From: a virus
DNA: 37,732 nucleotides
Virus record (IMG/VR): IMGVR_UViG_3300047510_000088
Span: 1-37,732 of that record
Strand: one strand, 5' to 3'
In this document: piece after piece, positions 8,584-17,510 of the stretch
Position numbering within the stretch: the first letter of the stretch is position 1
Layout: every line of letters starts with the position of its first letter
Notes under the pieces: generated by a model
Databases searched by the model: none
The model's input: only the letters and a program-made list of their open reading frames with translations
What the model was told of the DNA's origin: nothing
Program-made: the position numbers and the translations under genes

Positions 8584-11454
8584 TTACACTTTTGTACCAT
8601 GTAAGAATTGGAACCTTCTACCGTCTGGCAGTTCAATGATGAGATGATCAGTACCTTCCTCACCTTTGAATGCTTCAACAACTTGTGCTCCATTTTTCAG
8701 TCTTACTGGCGTACCAGCAGGGGCTGCATAATCCATGCCGTACGAACCACGTGCTCTATGCTGTGCTTCGGCGTCAGTGATTTGTGTACCCTTTGATAGA
8801 GGAAGCCATTTACCATTGACATTGACTTCTGCGAAGTTATCAATCTCATTTGGTTTAATCTGGACAGCACCTGTAGTTTTAGATGTGCCTCTATCAACTC
8901 GTTTTACATCAAGGTGTGGTCCCGTAGAACCATACCCTAAGCTACCAATCTTATAGACAACAGAAGGACGCATGGTGCTGGGATCACGCCAAGCTTGACC
9001 GTAGCCATACTTAGCAGCTTCTTTGAGAACTTTAGGAAGATACTCCCTGTTTTCTTCAGATTTACCAATACCACCAAGTCCACCATTGTAGGCTTGAATA
9101 GCACGATTAACGTCACCACCGGTAGCTGCAATCAAACCCTTAAGGTGTTTGGCAGCATAGTTAATGCTCGCTACAGGATCGTCATAGTTCACACCAGGAT
9201 GATACTTTGGCATGATTTGAGCAATACCCCGAGCGCCTGCCTTTGATTGAGTTCTACCGTAGATAATGTCATCACGCCAACTTGATTCCACTGCGAGGAT
9301 ACCAGTAAGGATAGCAGGATCAATGCCATTGGCCTTTGCAGCCTTCTGTATGGGGTCTCCAAAGCCTTTGGGTACCATGGCAGCCTGGAAGTTTCCTATA
9401 GTGCTCAGAGCCCGTACAGAGCGGTTATACGTCGGTAGACGATTAAGCAGTGCTTGCATCTGAGAGGACATAGCTGTATTAGCTACTTCCATAGAAGCGG
9501 GGGTAATGAGTGGTCTCATACCTGCAGCATCACGTTGACGGTTGATAACCTCAAGACCACTGATACCAAGTTTAGATCCCCAGTATTGTGCTTCCAAAGG
9601 CATCTGCCAACCAGGCTCACCGTAACCATCTTCCATTGCAGTCAATTCTGCAGCGTTAAAGATAAGTCCAGCCTTCTTGTTAAGAGATGATTTACCACCA
9701 CCAGCAATAGAAGCACGAATCTTGTTCAGTTTACCGTTGATAGCTGCTGAGGTTTTAGCAGTACCAAGGCTGAAGTTGGAGAACTCACCCATGTTATTCA
9801 TTGCATAACGGGGTGCAGTTTTAAACTCTGCCATTACTTCGGTGACTGCTGTTTGTGCAGCTTGAGCGGGACTCATGCCACCACCAACATACTCAGAGAC
9901 TTTGCGATTAAACTTAGCTTGAAGCTCACCAATGACAAGGGTAGCCATCCCGCTAGTAGAACCATCAGGAGAAACCTTCACACGAGGATCAGTCTTGACG
10001 TGATTCTCAATAGCTTTGAGTTCAGTTTTAAACGTAGAAGTCCTAGTAGCCTCTTGCTGCTTAGCAGCGGACATCCATTTAGTCTGAAGTTTCCACGGTG
10101 CTCTAGCCACCATTTCAGTGGTAAGAAGATTTTGTTCAGCAAGCTTTTCAAACCGTCCATCAAGTTCTTCTTGCGCTTGTGCATCTACACCGTAGGTAGA
10201 CTCAAGGGTTTTTAGATAAGAGCTTTCTTTACCGTATTTGCTAAAGTATTGTTGTTGAGCACCTTTGATGTTGGCTTCAGTAGCTTCATCTGGGTTATCC
10301 CGAAAATAAGCTTCTAATTGATCTTCACCTTGCTGAGCTGCCATTTCACGGTCAGCTTCATCAGCAGCGTAATTAGCTCGTGCATTAGCAGCACGTTCTT
10401 TGTCAAAAGCTTTAAATTGAGTTTGCCAACGAGTGCCTACAGTGTTACCTGTTTCAGGATCAATAGTATTTTTAGTATTGTTGTATCGTTCTTCGCTTAA
10501 TTCCCCAGCTTTATCGAGATTGCCTAAATGCTTCCAAAACTCTGACCAAGCACCACGCATACCAAGATGATTACCACGAGAATCAACAGTAGCCGCCATG
10601 CGACGGACCCAGGCCAATGGGTCGTTGTCAACTAAAAACTCTGCATCAGCAAATTCTCTAGTTTTAAATGAGTTCTCTTGAGCAAACTCAAAACGGGCAT
10701 CACCAATTACTTCTGTCCTAGCTTTCCGCATAGACGGAAATGCATGTTCGTTCAGAAGGGTGGTGTTCACACCAATCAACCCGTATTGCTTATAGAACTC
10801 TTTGTTTAAAGCACGGATAGCCTGAGCAGTTTTAATAGGATCTCCTTTGGCTCCTTGAGGAGTAAAGGCAGGACCATCTTTGGGACGAATTTCAAGAGTG
10901 TTGTTATTTTGAAGTTGATCTTCTAGCCACGGCTTGTAAGCATCCCCGGCTTGTTTAGCCATAGCACGGGTAAAGCCGATCTTCTCGTAGTGACCAAGCT
11001 GTTTGTACAGGTTAGCAACTTCAAATGGTTCACCTTTAGCAAGTGCATCATTAGCAGCCGTTTGCATAGCTGCATCACCAAGCTTGGCTCGGTTCAGGCT
11101 ATCAGTGTATTCCTGCCATTCTTCAAAAGTAGCACCAGCTTCCAAGGCTTTGTTCATGCCCCGTTCAATGCCAGCTTCAGCATACATCTGTACACCAGCT
11201 TGAACAACCTTACCCAGTGACTCGGAGAACTGAACAAGCTTAGAACCTTCTTCCAAGTTCAGCCTATCAGCCAGATCTTGAAGACGTGCTCCTTGTTCAA
11301 GAGCATCACCTTCAGCTTTAATGTTAGAAAGTTCAACTTGTTTGTTACGCTCAAGTTGTTGAGTTTGATCCGCCAGTTGGAGTGGATTAAAACCTTGGCG
11401 TTCTATTGGGCTTTGATAGCCCTGTTGTAGTTGTAGCTCTTTAGATAGTGCCAT
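8584..11454 (-). CDS. 15: Internal virion protein C (gp15-like) with lytic transglycosylase and M23-like tail
   Basis: 956 aa, longer than T7 gp15 (747 aa). Residues 1-690 are helical core protein. Residues about 700-800 form a soluble lytic transglycosylase domain: NGIDPAILTGILAVESSW with the catalytic Glu at 723, then GARGIAQIMP and AIQAYNGG. Residues about 840-956 resemble an M23/LytM-type peptidase fold read in a permuted order: YGSTGPHLDVK (H847) comes first, then GMDYAAPAGTPV and a final FQFLHGTK. The usual His before the GMD motif is missing (Ser/Tyr there), so peptidase activity is doubtful. The cell-wall-opening activity that T7 carries in gp16 is therefore carried here. The start overlaps the gp14 stop (TAATG). 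Confidence 0.87.
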   Translation of the reverse strand: MALSKELQLQQGYQSPIERQGFNPLQLADQTQQLERNKQVELSNIKAEGDALEQGARLQDLADRLNLEEGSKLVQFSESLGKVVQAGVQMYAEAGIERGMNKALEAGATFEEWQEYTDSLNRAKLGDAAMQTAANDALAKGEPFEVANLYKQLGHYEKIGFTRAMAKQAGDAYKPWLEDQLQNNNTLEIRPKDGPAFTPQGAKGDPIKTAQAIRALNKEFYKQYGLIGVNTTLLNEHAFPSMRKARTEVIGDARFEFAQENSFKTREFADAEFLVDNDPLAWVRRMAATVDSRGNHLGMRGAWSEFWKHLGNLDKAGELSEERYNNTKNTIDPETGNTVGTRWQTQFKAFDKERAANARANYAADEADREMAAQQGEDQLEAYFRDNPDEATEANIKGAQQQYFSKYGKESSYLKTLESTYGVDAQAQEELDGRFEKLAEQNLLTTEMVARAPWKLQTKWMSAAKQQEATRTSTFKTELKAIENHVKTDPRVKVSPDGSTSGMATLVIGELQAKFNRKVSEYVGGGMSPAQAAQTAVTEVMAEFKTAPRYAMNNMGEFSNFSLGTAKTSAAINGKLNKIRASIAGGGKSSLNKKAGLIFNAAELTAMEDGYGEPGWQMPLEAQYWGSKLGISGLEVINRQRDAAGMRPLITPASMEVANTAMSSQMQALLNRLPTYNRSVRALSTIGNFQAAMVPKGFGDPIQKAAKANGIDPAILTGILAVESSWRDDIIYGRTQSKAGARGIAQIMPKYHPGVNYDDPVASINYAAKHLKGLIAATGGDVNRAIQAYNGGLGGIGKSEENREYLPKVLKEAAKYGYGQAWRDPSTMRPSVVYKIGSLGYGSTGPHLDVKRVDRGTSKTTGAVQIKPNEIDNFAEVNVNGKWLPLSKGTQITDAEAQHRARGSYGMDYAAPAGTPVRLKNGAQVVEAFKGEEGTDHLIIELPDGRRFQFLHGTKV

Positions 11455-12140
11455 TAGCTGTTTCCAATAGCTGTGCCCGCAGAAATAGCACTAGAAGCAC
11501 CACTCATAACTGCATTCATAATGGTCAGACCCATGTTTGGCCGGAATGGTTGACTAGGAAGTTCCGCTGCTGTAAATTGCTGTAGCTCAGGAAGAATACC
11601 AAGATCTCCATAAGCATTAAAGATTGATTGAGTAGCTTGCCTACCAAGAGCTTGACGACTCCTACCAGCTTGACCTACTACACCTGTAAGACGTTCAGCT
11701 TCCATAGCAGCGTTACGACCAAATGCACCAAGAGTTCCAAGTACATCTGCACGTTGACGAGAACGACTGGTACCTTCAAAAGCTGCACGGTTAAAACCAA
11801 CAGCTTGAGACAAGGCAGTTAACTGTCCTTGACGAGAATAAGCTGACTGAGCAAATGCTTGCCCAAGTTCACGTTGCAGATCTTCACCAGCACGTGCAAA
11901 GTCTTCTTGAATAAAGCCTAGATTCTGAGAAAACCTACCGGTTTGATAACCATAAATGTCAGCAGTTCGCTTGTTAGAGGCAGCGATCAGGCGGGCATTC
12001 AGTTGGTTTTCCCGAATAGTTCTAGCTTTCTCTTGTTCGTATTGTTGGCGACGTTGGGCGCTTTCTTGACTAGCACCCATAAAAGATTGGGCAATGCCCA
12101 TTACGCCCATAATACTGGCGCTAATCGGATCAAATCCCAT
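11454..12140 (-). CDS. 14: Internal virion protein B (gp14-like)
   Basis: 228 aa, similar in length to T7 gp14 (196 aa) and in the gp14 position. It has a hydrophobic Gly/Met-rich N-terminus (MGFDPISASIMGVMGIAQSF), a long charged helix with many R/Q/E residues (about 25-110), and a final hydrophobic Gly/Ala/Ser stretch (about 205-228). This layout is known for podovirus internal core proteins that insert in the outer membrane during ejection. It overlaps the 3' end of the gp13-like gene by 11 bases and the next start by one base. No enzyme motif. Confidence 0.82.
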   Translation of the reverse strand: MGFDPISASIMGVMGIAQSFMGASQESAQRRQQYEQEKARTIRENQLNARLIAASNKRTADIYGYQTGRFSQNLGFIQEDFARAGEDLQRELGQAFAQSAYSRQGQLTALSQAVGFNRAAFEGTSRSRQRADVLGTLGAFGRNAAMEAERLTGVVGQAGRSRQALGRQATQSIFNAYGDLGILPELQQFTAAELPSQPFRPNMGLTIMNAVMSGASSAISAGTAIGNS

Positions 12141-12582
12141 AATTTACCTTAGCAAATTCCACATAATAGATGTTCTTTGTGTCGCATAGGACGACGTTAA
12201 TTACCTTGAAACCAATTAGCCTCAAGAACTTTCTTAGATTATTGTTTTGAATATCTACTCGGTTCCAGAGCATTGGTCCCAAGGTCTTAACAAATTCCCG
12301 AGCCCAAATAATAAAAGACTTAGGGTGTTTACGAATTTCATAAGTCATGTTCATCCATATACACCCATCATCATAAACACCAAATAGAGCAGCAGGTTTG
12401 TTGTCAGGACTAATTAAAAGGAAGGTTTTACTATCCAAAGTATCTAATGCCATACATAGGACTGGGTTCATACCAGCCCTATTAAAGTCTTCAATACCTT
12501 CCTTTAACAAGTCCTTCGCTATTAAAGGTACATCTTCTAAGGTTGCAGGTCTGACGCTGAACCCTGGGGTGGAATTAGTCAA
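12130..12582 (-). CDS. 13: gp13-like internal virion protein with GNAT-like fold
   Basis: 150 aa. It begins with the N-acetyltransferase-type opening SVRPATLEDVPLIAKDLL, then AALFGVYDDGCIWMN and a C-terminal NNNLRKFLRLIGFKV, which fits a degenerate GNAT fold. T7 gp13 has the same kind of fold and position, so a role in virion assembly is more likely than acetylation. The canonical acetyl-CoA loop (Q/RxxGxG/A) is not evident. The start codon is TTG at 12582. It is supported by a GGAGG six bases upstream, and the preceding gp12 gene ends just before it. Confidence 0.72.
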   Translation of the reverse strand: MTNSTPGFSVRPATLEDVPLIAKDLLKEGIEDFNRAGMNPVLCMALDTLDSKTFLLISPDNKPAALFGVYDDGCIWMNMTYEIRKHPKSFIIWAREFVKTLGPMLWNRVDIQNNNLRKFLRLIGFKVINVVLCDTKNIYYVEFAKVNYGI

Positions 12583-12584
12583 GG

Positions 12585-15515
12585 TTAACCTCCTCGATAG
12601 AACCGGCTGCTATATTTACCTTCCCACGTTAAATCCAAAAGACTCACTGGGAATGGAGTATCCCCAATAATTCTAATAGAAGTATTTCTGTTACGTTGAT
12701 AAATAGGAACAATGTGAACAGAACCAGAAGAAAGGTTAACGTTATTAAGTACGTAGGTATTAGGCAAAGTAGTAGACACAACGTTCTCCCAAGTAGGGAT
12801 ACCTGTCAAGTCAATCTCATAAGTCACAGGACCGCTAAGACCAGTGGCTACGTTAATACGATGAAGAACAAGATCAGCAGTTTGATCACTACTGACATAA
12901 CTCCCCTCTTTCTTAGTAATGTAGAACGTAGGAAGCTCTAAGGACATTTCATATTGGAATCCAACAATCAGATCCCGTCCACGATAGTCCCCATCAATGT
13001 CTGCATAGTAAGCTCCGGTAGATCCCGCTACTGTTGGCGATAGAACAGCACCAACGGATTGACTAGATGTTGTATTACTACCACCAATATACCCACCTAA
13101 GGCTACAACAACAAAGGTCTTACCAGTAACCATTTCATACGGTAAAAATACACGAGTGGTATCAGTACCTGAATTGTATGTACGGTAAGGATTGATAGAC
13201 CAGTAATCCAAGAACACATCAGTCTTTTCTCCAGTAGGAAGAGTCAAGAACCCTTCATCACTAGATTGACGGAGATTGTAGGATTGAACATCTACCTTTG
13301 TACCGTTAGCAACTACAGCGTAGTAAGTACTTTGATCAAAGAATTGATCCAGCAGTGTACCAGTTAAGGTCCATTTGTACCAAGATTGTACACGCTGATC
13401 AGCTAGTTGTAGGAACCTATACTGATAAACTGTACTACTTCCAATCGTACCCAACGACATGATTGAAGCAGCAGCAGAAGAGATAAAGTGATCAATTGTA
13501 CTTGGGATCAACTCAGGAATGTTATACGTGAGTTCTTCTGCTAGAGGCGGTCTATCATTACTTATCTCACCTAAATTGAACACCTTAGTGTACAACGGAG
13601 TCTTAGCAATGAAATTAGTAGAGATACCAGTAGAAACAGCTTCAATATTTGGATCTGCCTCATACGATGACATGGTGTTGATCTTAGCTGTTTTAGGACT
13701 AAGAATGTCAGAGTCAGTACTAAGCAGGAATTGCTCAGTATCTCCAAAAAGAATCAGACCAACAGCAGTAGGTCGTACATAATGTAGAGTAACGGGCTTA
13801 GCAGTAGATGCCGAAATATCAATCGGATCATCATCAGTAGCAGTAAGAGCTGTAGTGTTAAAGAAGTTGAACAGGTCACCTGCTCTACTCATCGTTACAG
13901 TTTCATTGGAAAGGAAACCAAACCTATTCCTATAAAGGAACATGTGCCTGATTTGTGATCCAACAAAGCTAGGATTAGGGTTAGTAGTAAGATCACCAAT
14001 AACTCGATCATCCCACGTAACTGGTCCATAAGTAAAGGAACCATCTGCTTGACGTACCAACTGATGTGGCATAGTCAAAGGATCAAACTTATACGTGATA
14101 CCAGGGCCAACAGTTTCTTCCCAAGTACCAACACCGTAGGTTGCACCTGAGGAAGCGTTAAACTCTAGCCACATATCATCAACATCAATGTCAGCTGAGT
14201 TAACAACCTTTACTACATAACCATCTTTAGCTTGGTTAGGAAGTACTGAAACTGTAGAGACGGTATCCTGGAATGCATACATGGCATCCTGAGATGGACC
14301 GCCTACTGCTTCAATTGTAAACGCAGCAGTACAGCTAATGTAGATACCAGCACCAACACGGACAGCGGTGTAAGTCTTACCACCAAAGGTTTGGTTGTGA
14401 ATATCTCCAACAAGGTCGTTAAGGATTGCATCTACGTCTCCACCACTACCAGCGTTATATGTACCACGAAGGGTACCATCAAGTTTGATTTGGTAATGAC
14501 CAGTGCCTACAATAGACAGGACAACCATAGCTTGATGAGGAAGTGCAGCTGTAGTAGTTGCATCCATGGCTACCGTCTTACCTTTGTTCAAGACAAACGT
14601 GTAGTCATTAAGAGTCAGTACTTCAATATCCTCAGGATTTGCATCCTTAAGGTAAGCATTGGCTGGAACAGTAGTAATAGCACAGTCACCAACTTCAGTG
14701 TTATACAATCCAAGTTTAGTGGCTTCATCCGCTACAGCGTTGTCATAGTTGGTCTGCGCTGTATTCATAGCAGCCAGTGCCGTAGCCAGTTGACCAGCTG
14801 TATGAGTAGCTGCTACTTCATGGATCGCTGTAAAGACCCTGTAACCGTCTGCAGCAAGCCTTGGATGCTCGTCGGTACGTTCTGTACCAAGACTATATCC
14901 AGCGGGCAAGGAGGCGCTTACAGCCACCACTGTGTCAGCGTTCTTAACTGTGTAGACACCTGCAGCATTTTTAATGATACCTGAATACAGGTAAACATCA
15001 TAAACAGTGTTTGGAGTAGCAGGGGGTGTGTAGTTATACTTTACACTAAACAGTTCTTCTGTCGTAGGGTTCTGACCAGCAAGCGTTTCAGCATACGTAG
15101 ACTGAGCATCATTAAGTTCAGTCAGTCTAGTCTTTGTGGTAGCAACTGCAGTGTTGTAGTTAGCCAATGTAGTTTTTACATCAGCAATAACACAAGTACC
15201 AGGTACACCTGTATTACTCCCCATGTTTACTGCACGAGGAGAACCATCTGCAAGACTCCAAATACGAAATACATTGTTTGCGTATTGAGCAATGTACTTC
15301 TCATCTTGATCCCTAAGAATCGAAAACCAACGACCAGTGGTGGTAGCGTTTGTCAACGACTCAATGTATTCACCACCAGGACGCTTCAACATCCCCAACG
15401 CAAAGTCAGGTAGTGTGTTCACAGCATCTCGGACTTGTCCAGGAAACTTCCTGCTATCAGGCTGTTGAGAGATACCAAGAAATAGGTTTGGGATTCTCTG
15501 GGAAATTGTACTCAT
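12585..15515 (-). CDS. 12: Tail tubular protein B (gp12-like nozzle)
   Basis: 976 aa, longer than T7 gp12 (794 aa). It starts MSTISQRIPNLFLGISQQPD, followed by FPGQVRDAVNTLPDFALGMLKRPGGEY, the strongly conserved opening of podovirus nozzle proteins. A middle section with AASIMSLG and LADQRVQSWYKWTL is also family-like. An inserted Ala/Thr helical hairpin segment (about residues 95-290) has no obvious T7 counterpart and accounts for the extra length. It forms the distal part of the short tail and receives the gp17 fibre. It overlaps the gp11 stop by four bases (ATGA). Confidence 0.93.
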   Translation of the reverse strand: MSTISQRIPNLFLGISQQPDSRKFPGQVRDAVNTLPDFALGMLKRPGGEYIESLTNATTTGRWFSILRDQDEKYIAQYANNVFRIWSLADGSPRAVNMGSNTGVPGTCVIADVKTTLANYNTAVATTKTRLTELNDAQSTYAETLAGQNPTTEELFSVKYNYTPPATPNTVYDVYLYSGIIKNAAGVYTVKNADTVVAVSASLPAGYSLGTERTDEHPRLAADGYRVFTAIHEVAATHTAGQLATALAAMNTAQTNYDNAVADEATKLGLYNTEVGDCAITTVPANAYLKDANPEDIEVLTLNDYTFVLNKGKTVAMDATTTAALPHQAMVVLSIVGTGHYQIKLDGTLRGTYNAGSGGDVDAILNDLVGDIHNQTFGGKTYTAVRVGAGIYISCTAAFTIEAVGGPSQDAMYAFQDTVSTVSVLPNQAKDGYVVKVVNSADIDVDDMWLEFNASSGATYGVGTWEETVGPGITYKFDPLTMPHQLVRQADGSFTYGPVTWDDRVIGDLTTNPNPSFVGSQIRHMFLYRNRFGFLSNETVTMSRAGDLFNFFNTTALTATDDDPIDISASTAKPVTLHYVRPTAVGLILFGDTEQFLLSTDSDILSPKTAKINTMSSYEADPNIEAVSTGISTNFIAKTPLYTKVFNLGEISNDRPPLAEELTYNIPELIPSTIDHFISSAAASIMSLGTIGSSTVYQYRFLQLADQRVQSWYKWTLTGTLLDQFFDQSTYYAVVANGTKVDVQSYNLRQSSDEGFLTLPTGEKTDVFLDYWSINPYRTYNSGTDTTRVFLPYEMVTGKTFVVVALGGYIGGSNTTSSQSVGAVLSPTVAGSTGAYYADIDGDYRGRDLIVGFQYEMSLELPTFYITKKEGSYVSSDQTADLVLHRINVATGLSGPVTYEIDLTGIPTWENVVSTTLPNTYVLNNVNLSSGSVHIVPIYQRNRNTSIRIIGDTPFPVSLLDLTWEGKYSSRFYRGG

Positions 15516-16129
15516 CGCATCAAAGCTTGGTAAGGTTGATAGCTTGTGTAATAGTTCTGACCATCCTTGAATCCAAACATGGAGTAATCACCTTGGTTGC
15601 ACTCATATTCCAGAGCAGCAGCTTTAGTGTAAACCTCTTGTTCAGCAAGGAGTTTATTGATTTCTTGGTCACCAATCAATTTAGTAGCACACATGCGAGC
15701 AGCACGTGCAACGATATAAGCTTGTACCGGAGGAGGTACATCAGTAAAGTCAAAGTACCAAGTTAGATCAACATGGACATTCTCGGTAAATTGATATGTA
15801 TGGTGAAGTCGATCGTACAACTTACCATTACGACGTACCAAATCGTAATCGTTTTTATGTTGTTCTACATTTGCATCCATCTGTAGAACGTTGTACGGAT
15901 ACTGGATTTCATTAGTTGTTGAATCAGGAATCATTTCATAATCCCGTTCAGTGTTGAAGATCCAGCCTTCAGCTTGAACTTGACGATTGATTTCCCGAAG
16001 TGTATTTAATACAATAGATACCTCAGGGTTCTGAAGATCTAGTGTGGTGACAGGAGCCTGTCCCACTGAGCTAAGTATTTGATTTACAGCATCCAGTTCG
16101 GTGGACACAGCATAAGTAGGAAAGGGCAT
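15512..16129 (-). CDS. 11: Tail tubular protein A (gp11-like adaptor)
   Basis: 205 aa, near T7 gp11 (196 aa). The sequence ELDAVNQILSSVGQAPVTTL, followed by NPEVSIVLNTLREINRQVQAEGWIFNTERDYEM, is diagnostic of the podovirus tail adaptor that binds below the portal. ARAARMCATKLIGD at about 140-155 is also typical. The gene starts 18 bases downstream of the terminator that follows the capsid gene, so it depends on read-through or on a downstream start of transcription. It overlaps gp12 by four bases. Confidence 0.94.
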   Translation of the reverse strand: MPFPTYAVSTELDAVNQILSSVGQAPVTTLDLQNPEVSIVLNTLREINRQVQAEGWIFNTERDYEMIPDSTTNEIQYPYNVLQMDANVEQHKNDYDLVRRNGKLYDRLHHTYQFTENVHVDLTWYFDFTDVPPPVQAYIVARAARMCATKLIGDQEINKLLAEQEVYTKAAALEYECNQGDYSMFGFKDGQNYYTSYQPYQALMR

Positions 16130-16147
16130 CTCTTATCACAAAAGAAT

Positions 16148-16175
16148 AAAAAAAAGGGGACCCCGAAGGATCCCC
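16148..16175 (-). terminator. Rho-independent terminator after major capsid gene
   Basis: Read on the minus strand: GGGGATCC, the tetraloop TTCG, GGGTCCCC, then eight T residues. The stem is eight pairs with one U-G wobble, and the tetraloop is extra stable. It begins about 20 bases behind the capsid stop and ends about 20 bases before gp11. T7 has its own terminator (T-phi) at the same genetic place, where partial read-through makes capsid far more abundant than tail proteins. Confidence 0.93.
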
Positions 16176-16196
16176 AAGATTGATCGTTAATTAAGA

Positions 16197-17321
16197 TCAG
16201 AAACCGGTAGGAGCGGTAGCACCCACGTACAGCTCAACAGCAGCAGCGGGGTTCAGGTAGTCAGCGCCCATGGCCAGACGGCCAAGGATCACGTCACCCT
16301 GGTAGATCACCGACACGTCGCCGCTGGTCACTTGGACCTGGGGACCGATGGCTTCCACAACACCAGCGGCTTCCTTCTGGAAGATAAGGCCGCAGGACTT
16401 GGTGCCGACTTCAGCAGCGGTACCGTAGTCATTACGGATACCAGTCACAGCAGGATCAGCATCCTCCAGAACAGGGTTGACAAAGCTACCCAGGTTGCCA
16501 GGAGCAGTTTCACCAGTGGTGCCGCCATACTTGGTACCGTAGTTACCCAGGAACGGAATGTTCATGGACTTGTAGATCTTGATACCAGCGATCTCAACGA
16601 TACCTTGACCGTTCTGCAGAGAAGTACCCTGCACGTCACGGTTAACCAGACCGTTGGTTCCGATAGCTTGGATCAGAGCGTAGTACTGGCGGGGGTTCAG
16701 AACACCCACACGACCGTCGGAGCTAACGCCCTTCTCATCCATAGCAGCGGCTGCATCATAGAATGCATTAACCAGAGCAGCGGAATCGAAAGCATCAGAT
16801 TCGTTGGCAGAAGTACCAACACGGATCTGGGTACCACCAGGCTCAACAAAGTTAGCTTTGGTGATGGGGCTTGCCTTACGAGCACCGTTGGCGATAGCAC
16901 GGAAGATATAACGGTCATACTTCTCAGCGAGAGCATAGCCGATCTTACGGGAGATCTCCGAACGCAGATCGTAGTGAGCCAGCACTTCATCAAGCTCATA
17001 CACAAAAGCAGAGCTGATCAGCAGATCATCACAGGTGATGGTCTTCTCAGCCACCGGGGGTGCACCATCCGAGTTGCCAAGGATAGCGTTACCAGGAGTG
17101 TGGAACTCAGCAGTCGTGCGACCCGTGTAGATGAACTGCATAGACTTGCCGTTCTTCAGGGTACGCTTCATCACCAGGTCACGAGCAATAGACTCGCGCT
17201 GGAAACCTTTGAACATCTCACCACTAAACAGGGTGAGGAACAGAGCACGGGCGTCACCCGCACCGTTAGACTGACCAGGACGAGTCAGGCTCGTGGTCAG
17301 AGTAGAAGATTGATGTGCCAT
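16197..17321 (-). CDS. 10: Major capsid protein (gp10-like)
   Basis: 374 aa. MAHQSSTLTTSLTRPGQSNG, followed by LFLTLFSGEMFKGFQRESIARDLVMKRTLKNGKSMQFIYTGR, is the conserved N-arm and E-loop region of T7-type HK97-fold capsids. ILGNSDGAPPVAEKTITCDDLL and RVGVLNPRQYYALIQ also fit. Codons here are visibly more C- and G-ending than in neighbouring genes, as expected for the most highly expressed phage protein. A structured 167-base intergenic region precedes it and a strong terminator follows. No frameshifted gp10B-like extension could be recognised. Confidence 0.96.
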   Translation of the reverse strand: MAHQSSTLTTSLTRPGQSNGAGDARALFLTLFSGEMFKGFQRESIARDLVMKRTLKNGKSMQFIYTGRTTAEFHTPGNAILGNSDGAPPVAEKTITCDDLLISSAFVYELDEVLAHYDLRSEISRKIGYALAEKYDRYIFRAIANGARKASPITKANFVEPGGTQIRVGTSANESDAFDSAALVNAFYDAAAAMDEKGVSSDGRVGVLNPRQYYALIQAIGTNGLVNRDVQGTSLQNGQGIVEIAGIKIYKSMNIPFLGNYGTKYGGTTGETAPGNLGSFVNPVLEDADPAVTGIRNDYGTAAEVGTKSCGLIFQKEAAGVVEAIGPQVQVTSGDVSVIYQGDVILGRLAMGADYLNPAAAVELYVGATAPTGF

Positions 17322-17336
17322 TTTAAAGAGAGTTAA

Positions 17337-17504
17337 TGTTTAATCGACTCTCTGAACGTTCAGAGTTATTTAGTTTTTATTGTGGTCTATCCCACCGTCT
17401 AGACGGCGAAGGGTGTCCTCGTAAGGGCCAACGCCAATGGGTAAGGGAGGGTTCGCACCTCCCAATGCCGCTTTTACGGACTACCTAATGTAGATTTTAA
17501 CGGA
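17337..17504 (-). promoter_or_regulatory. Structured psbA-capsid intergenic region
   Basis: This 168-base gap holds no gene. Reading on the minus strand it contains the 3' half of a tRNA-like fold (see next entry), a perfect 12-base palindrome CCGTCTAGACGG (17395-17406), an A/T-rich stretch, and a perfect 16-base palindrome CTCTGAACGTTCAGAG (17350-17365) about 30 bases before the capsid ATG. These would form hairpins in the capsid mRNA leader. It is the expected place for a phage RNA polymerase promoter and an RNase III-type processing site, but I could not identify a T7- or Syn5-type promoter consensus. A purine-rich AGAG lies near the capsid start. Confidence 0.65.
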
Positions 17505-17510
17505 CTACCC
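17438..17510 (-). other. 73-nt tRNA-like fold (degenerate) spanning the psbA stop
   Basis: On the minus strand, GGGTAG at 17510 pairs with the end segment CTTACCC ending at 17439, followed by an A at tRNA position 73. Exactly where a tRNA has its T arm, GGAGG, TGCGAAC, CCTCC is found, with T54, C56, G57 and A58 in place (position 55 is G instead of T). A CTAC/GTAG hairpin and a three-pair CCG/CGG hairpin lie between. There is no proper five-pair anticodon stem and no T33, so this is not a working tRNA. The psbA stop codon lies inside the 5' acceptor strand. It could be a 3' stability element, a tRNA remnant or chance. Confidence 0.4.

Noticed and set aside
16332-17336. 334-codon plus-strand frame opposite the capsid gene
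   Set aside because: It mirrors the capsid gene. The capsid frame has full homology features, while the plus frame has none. All supported genes are on the minus strand.
17438-17510. Functional tRNA gene
   Set aside because: The T arm fits, but there is no five-pair anticodon stem, no T33 and no clear D arm. It is kept only as a tRNA-like structure.
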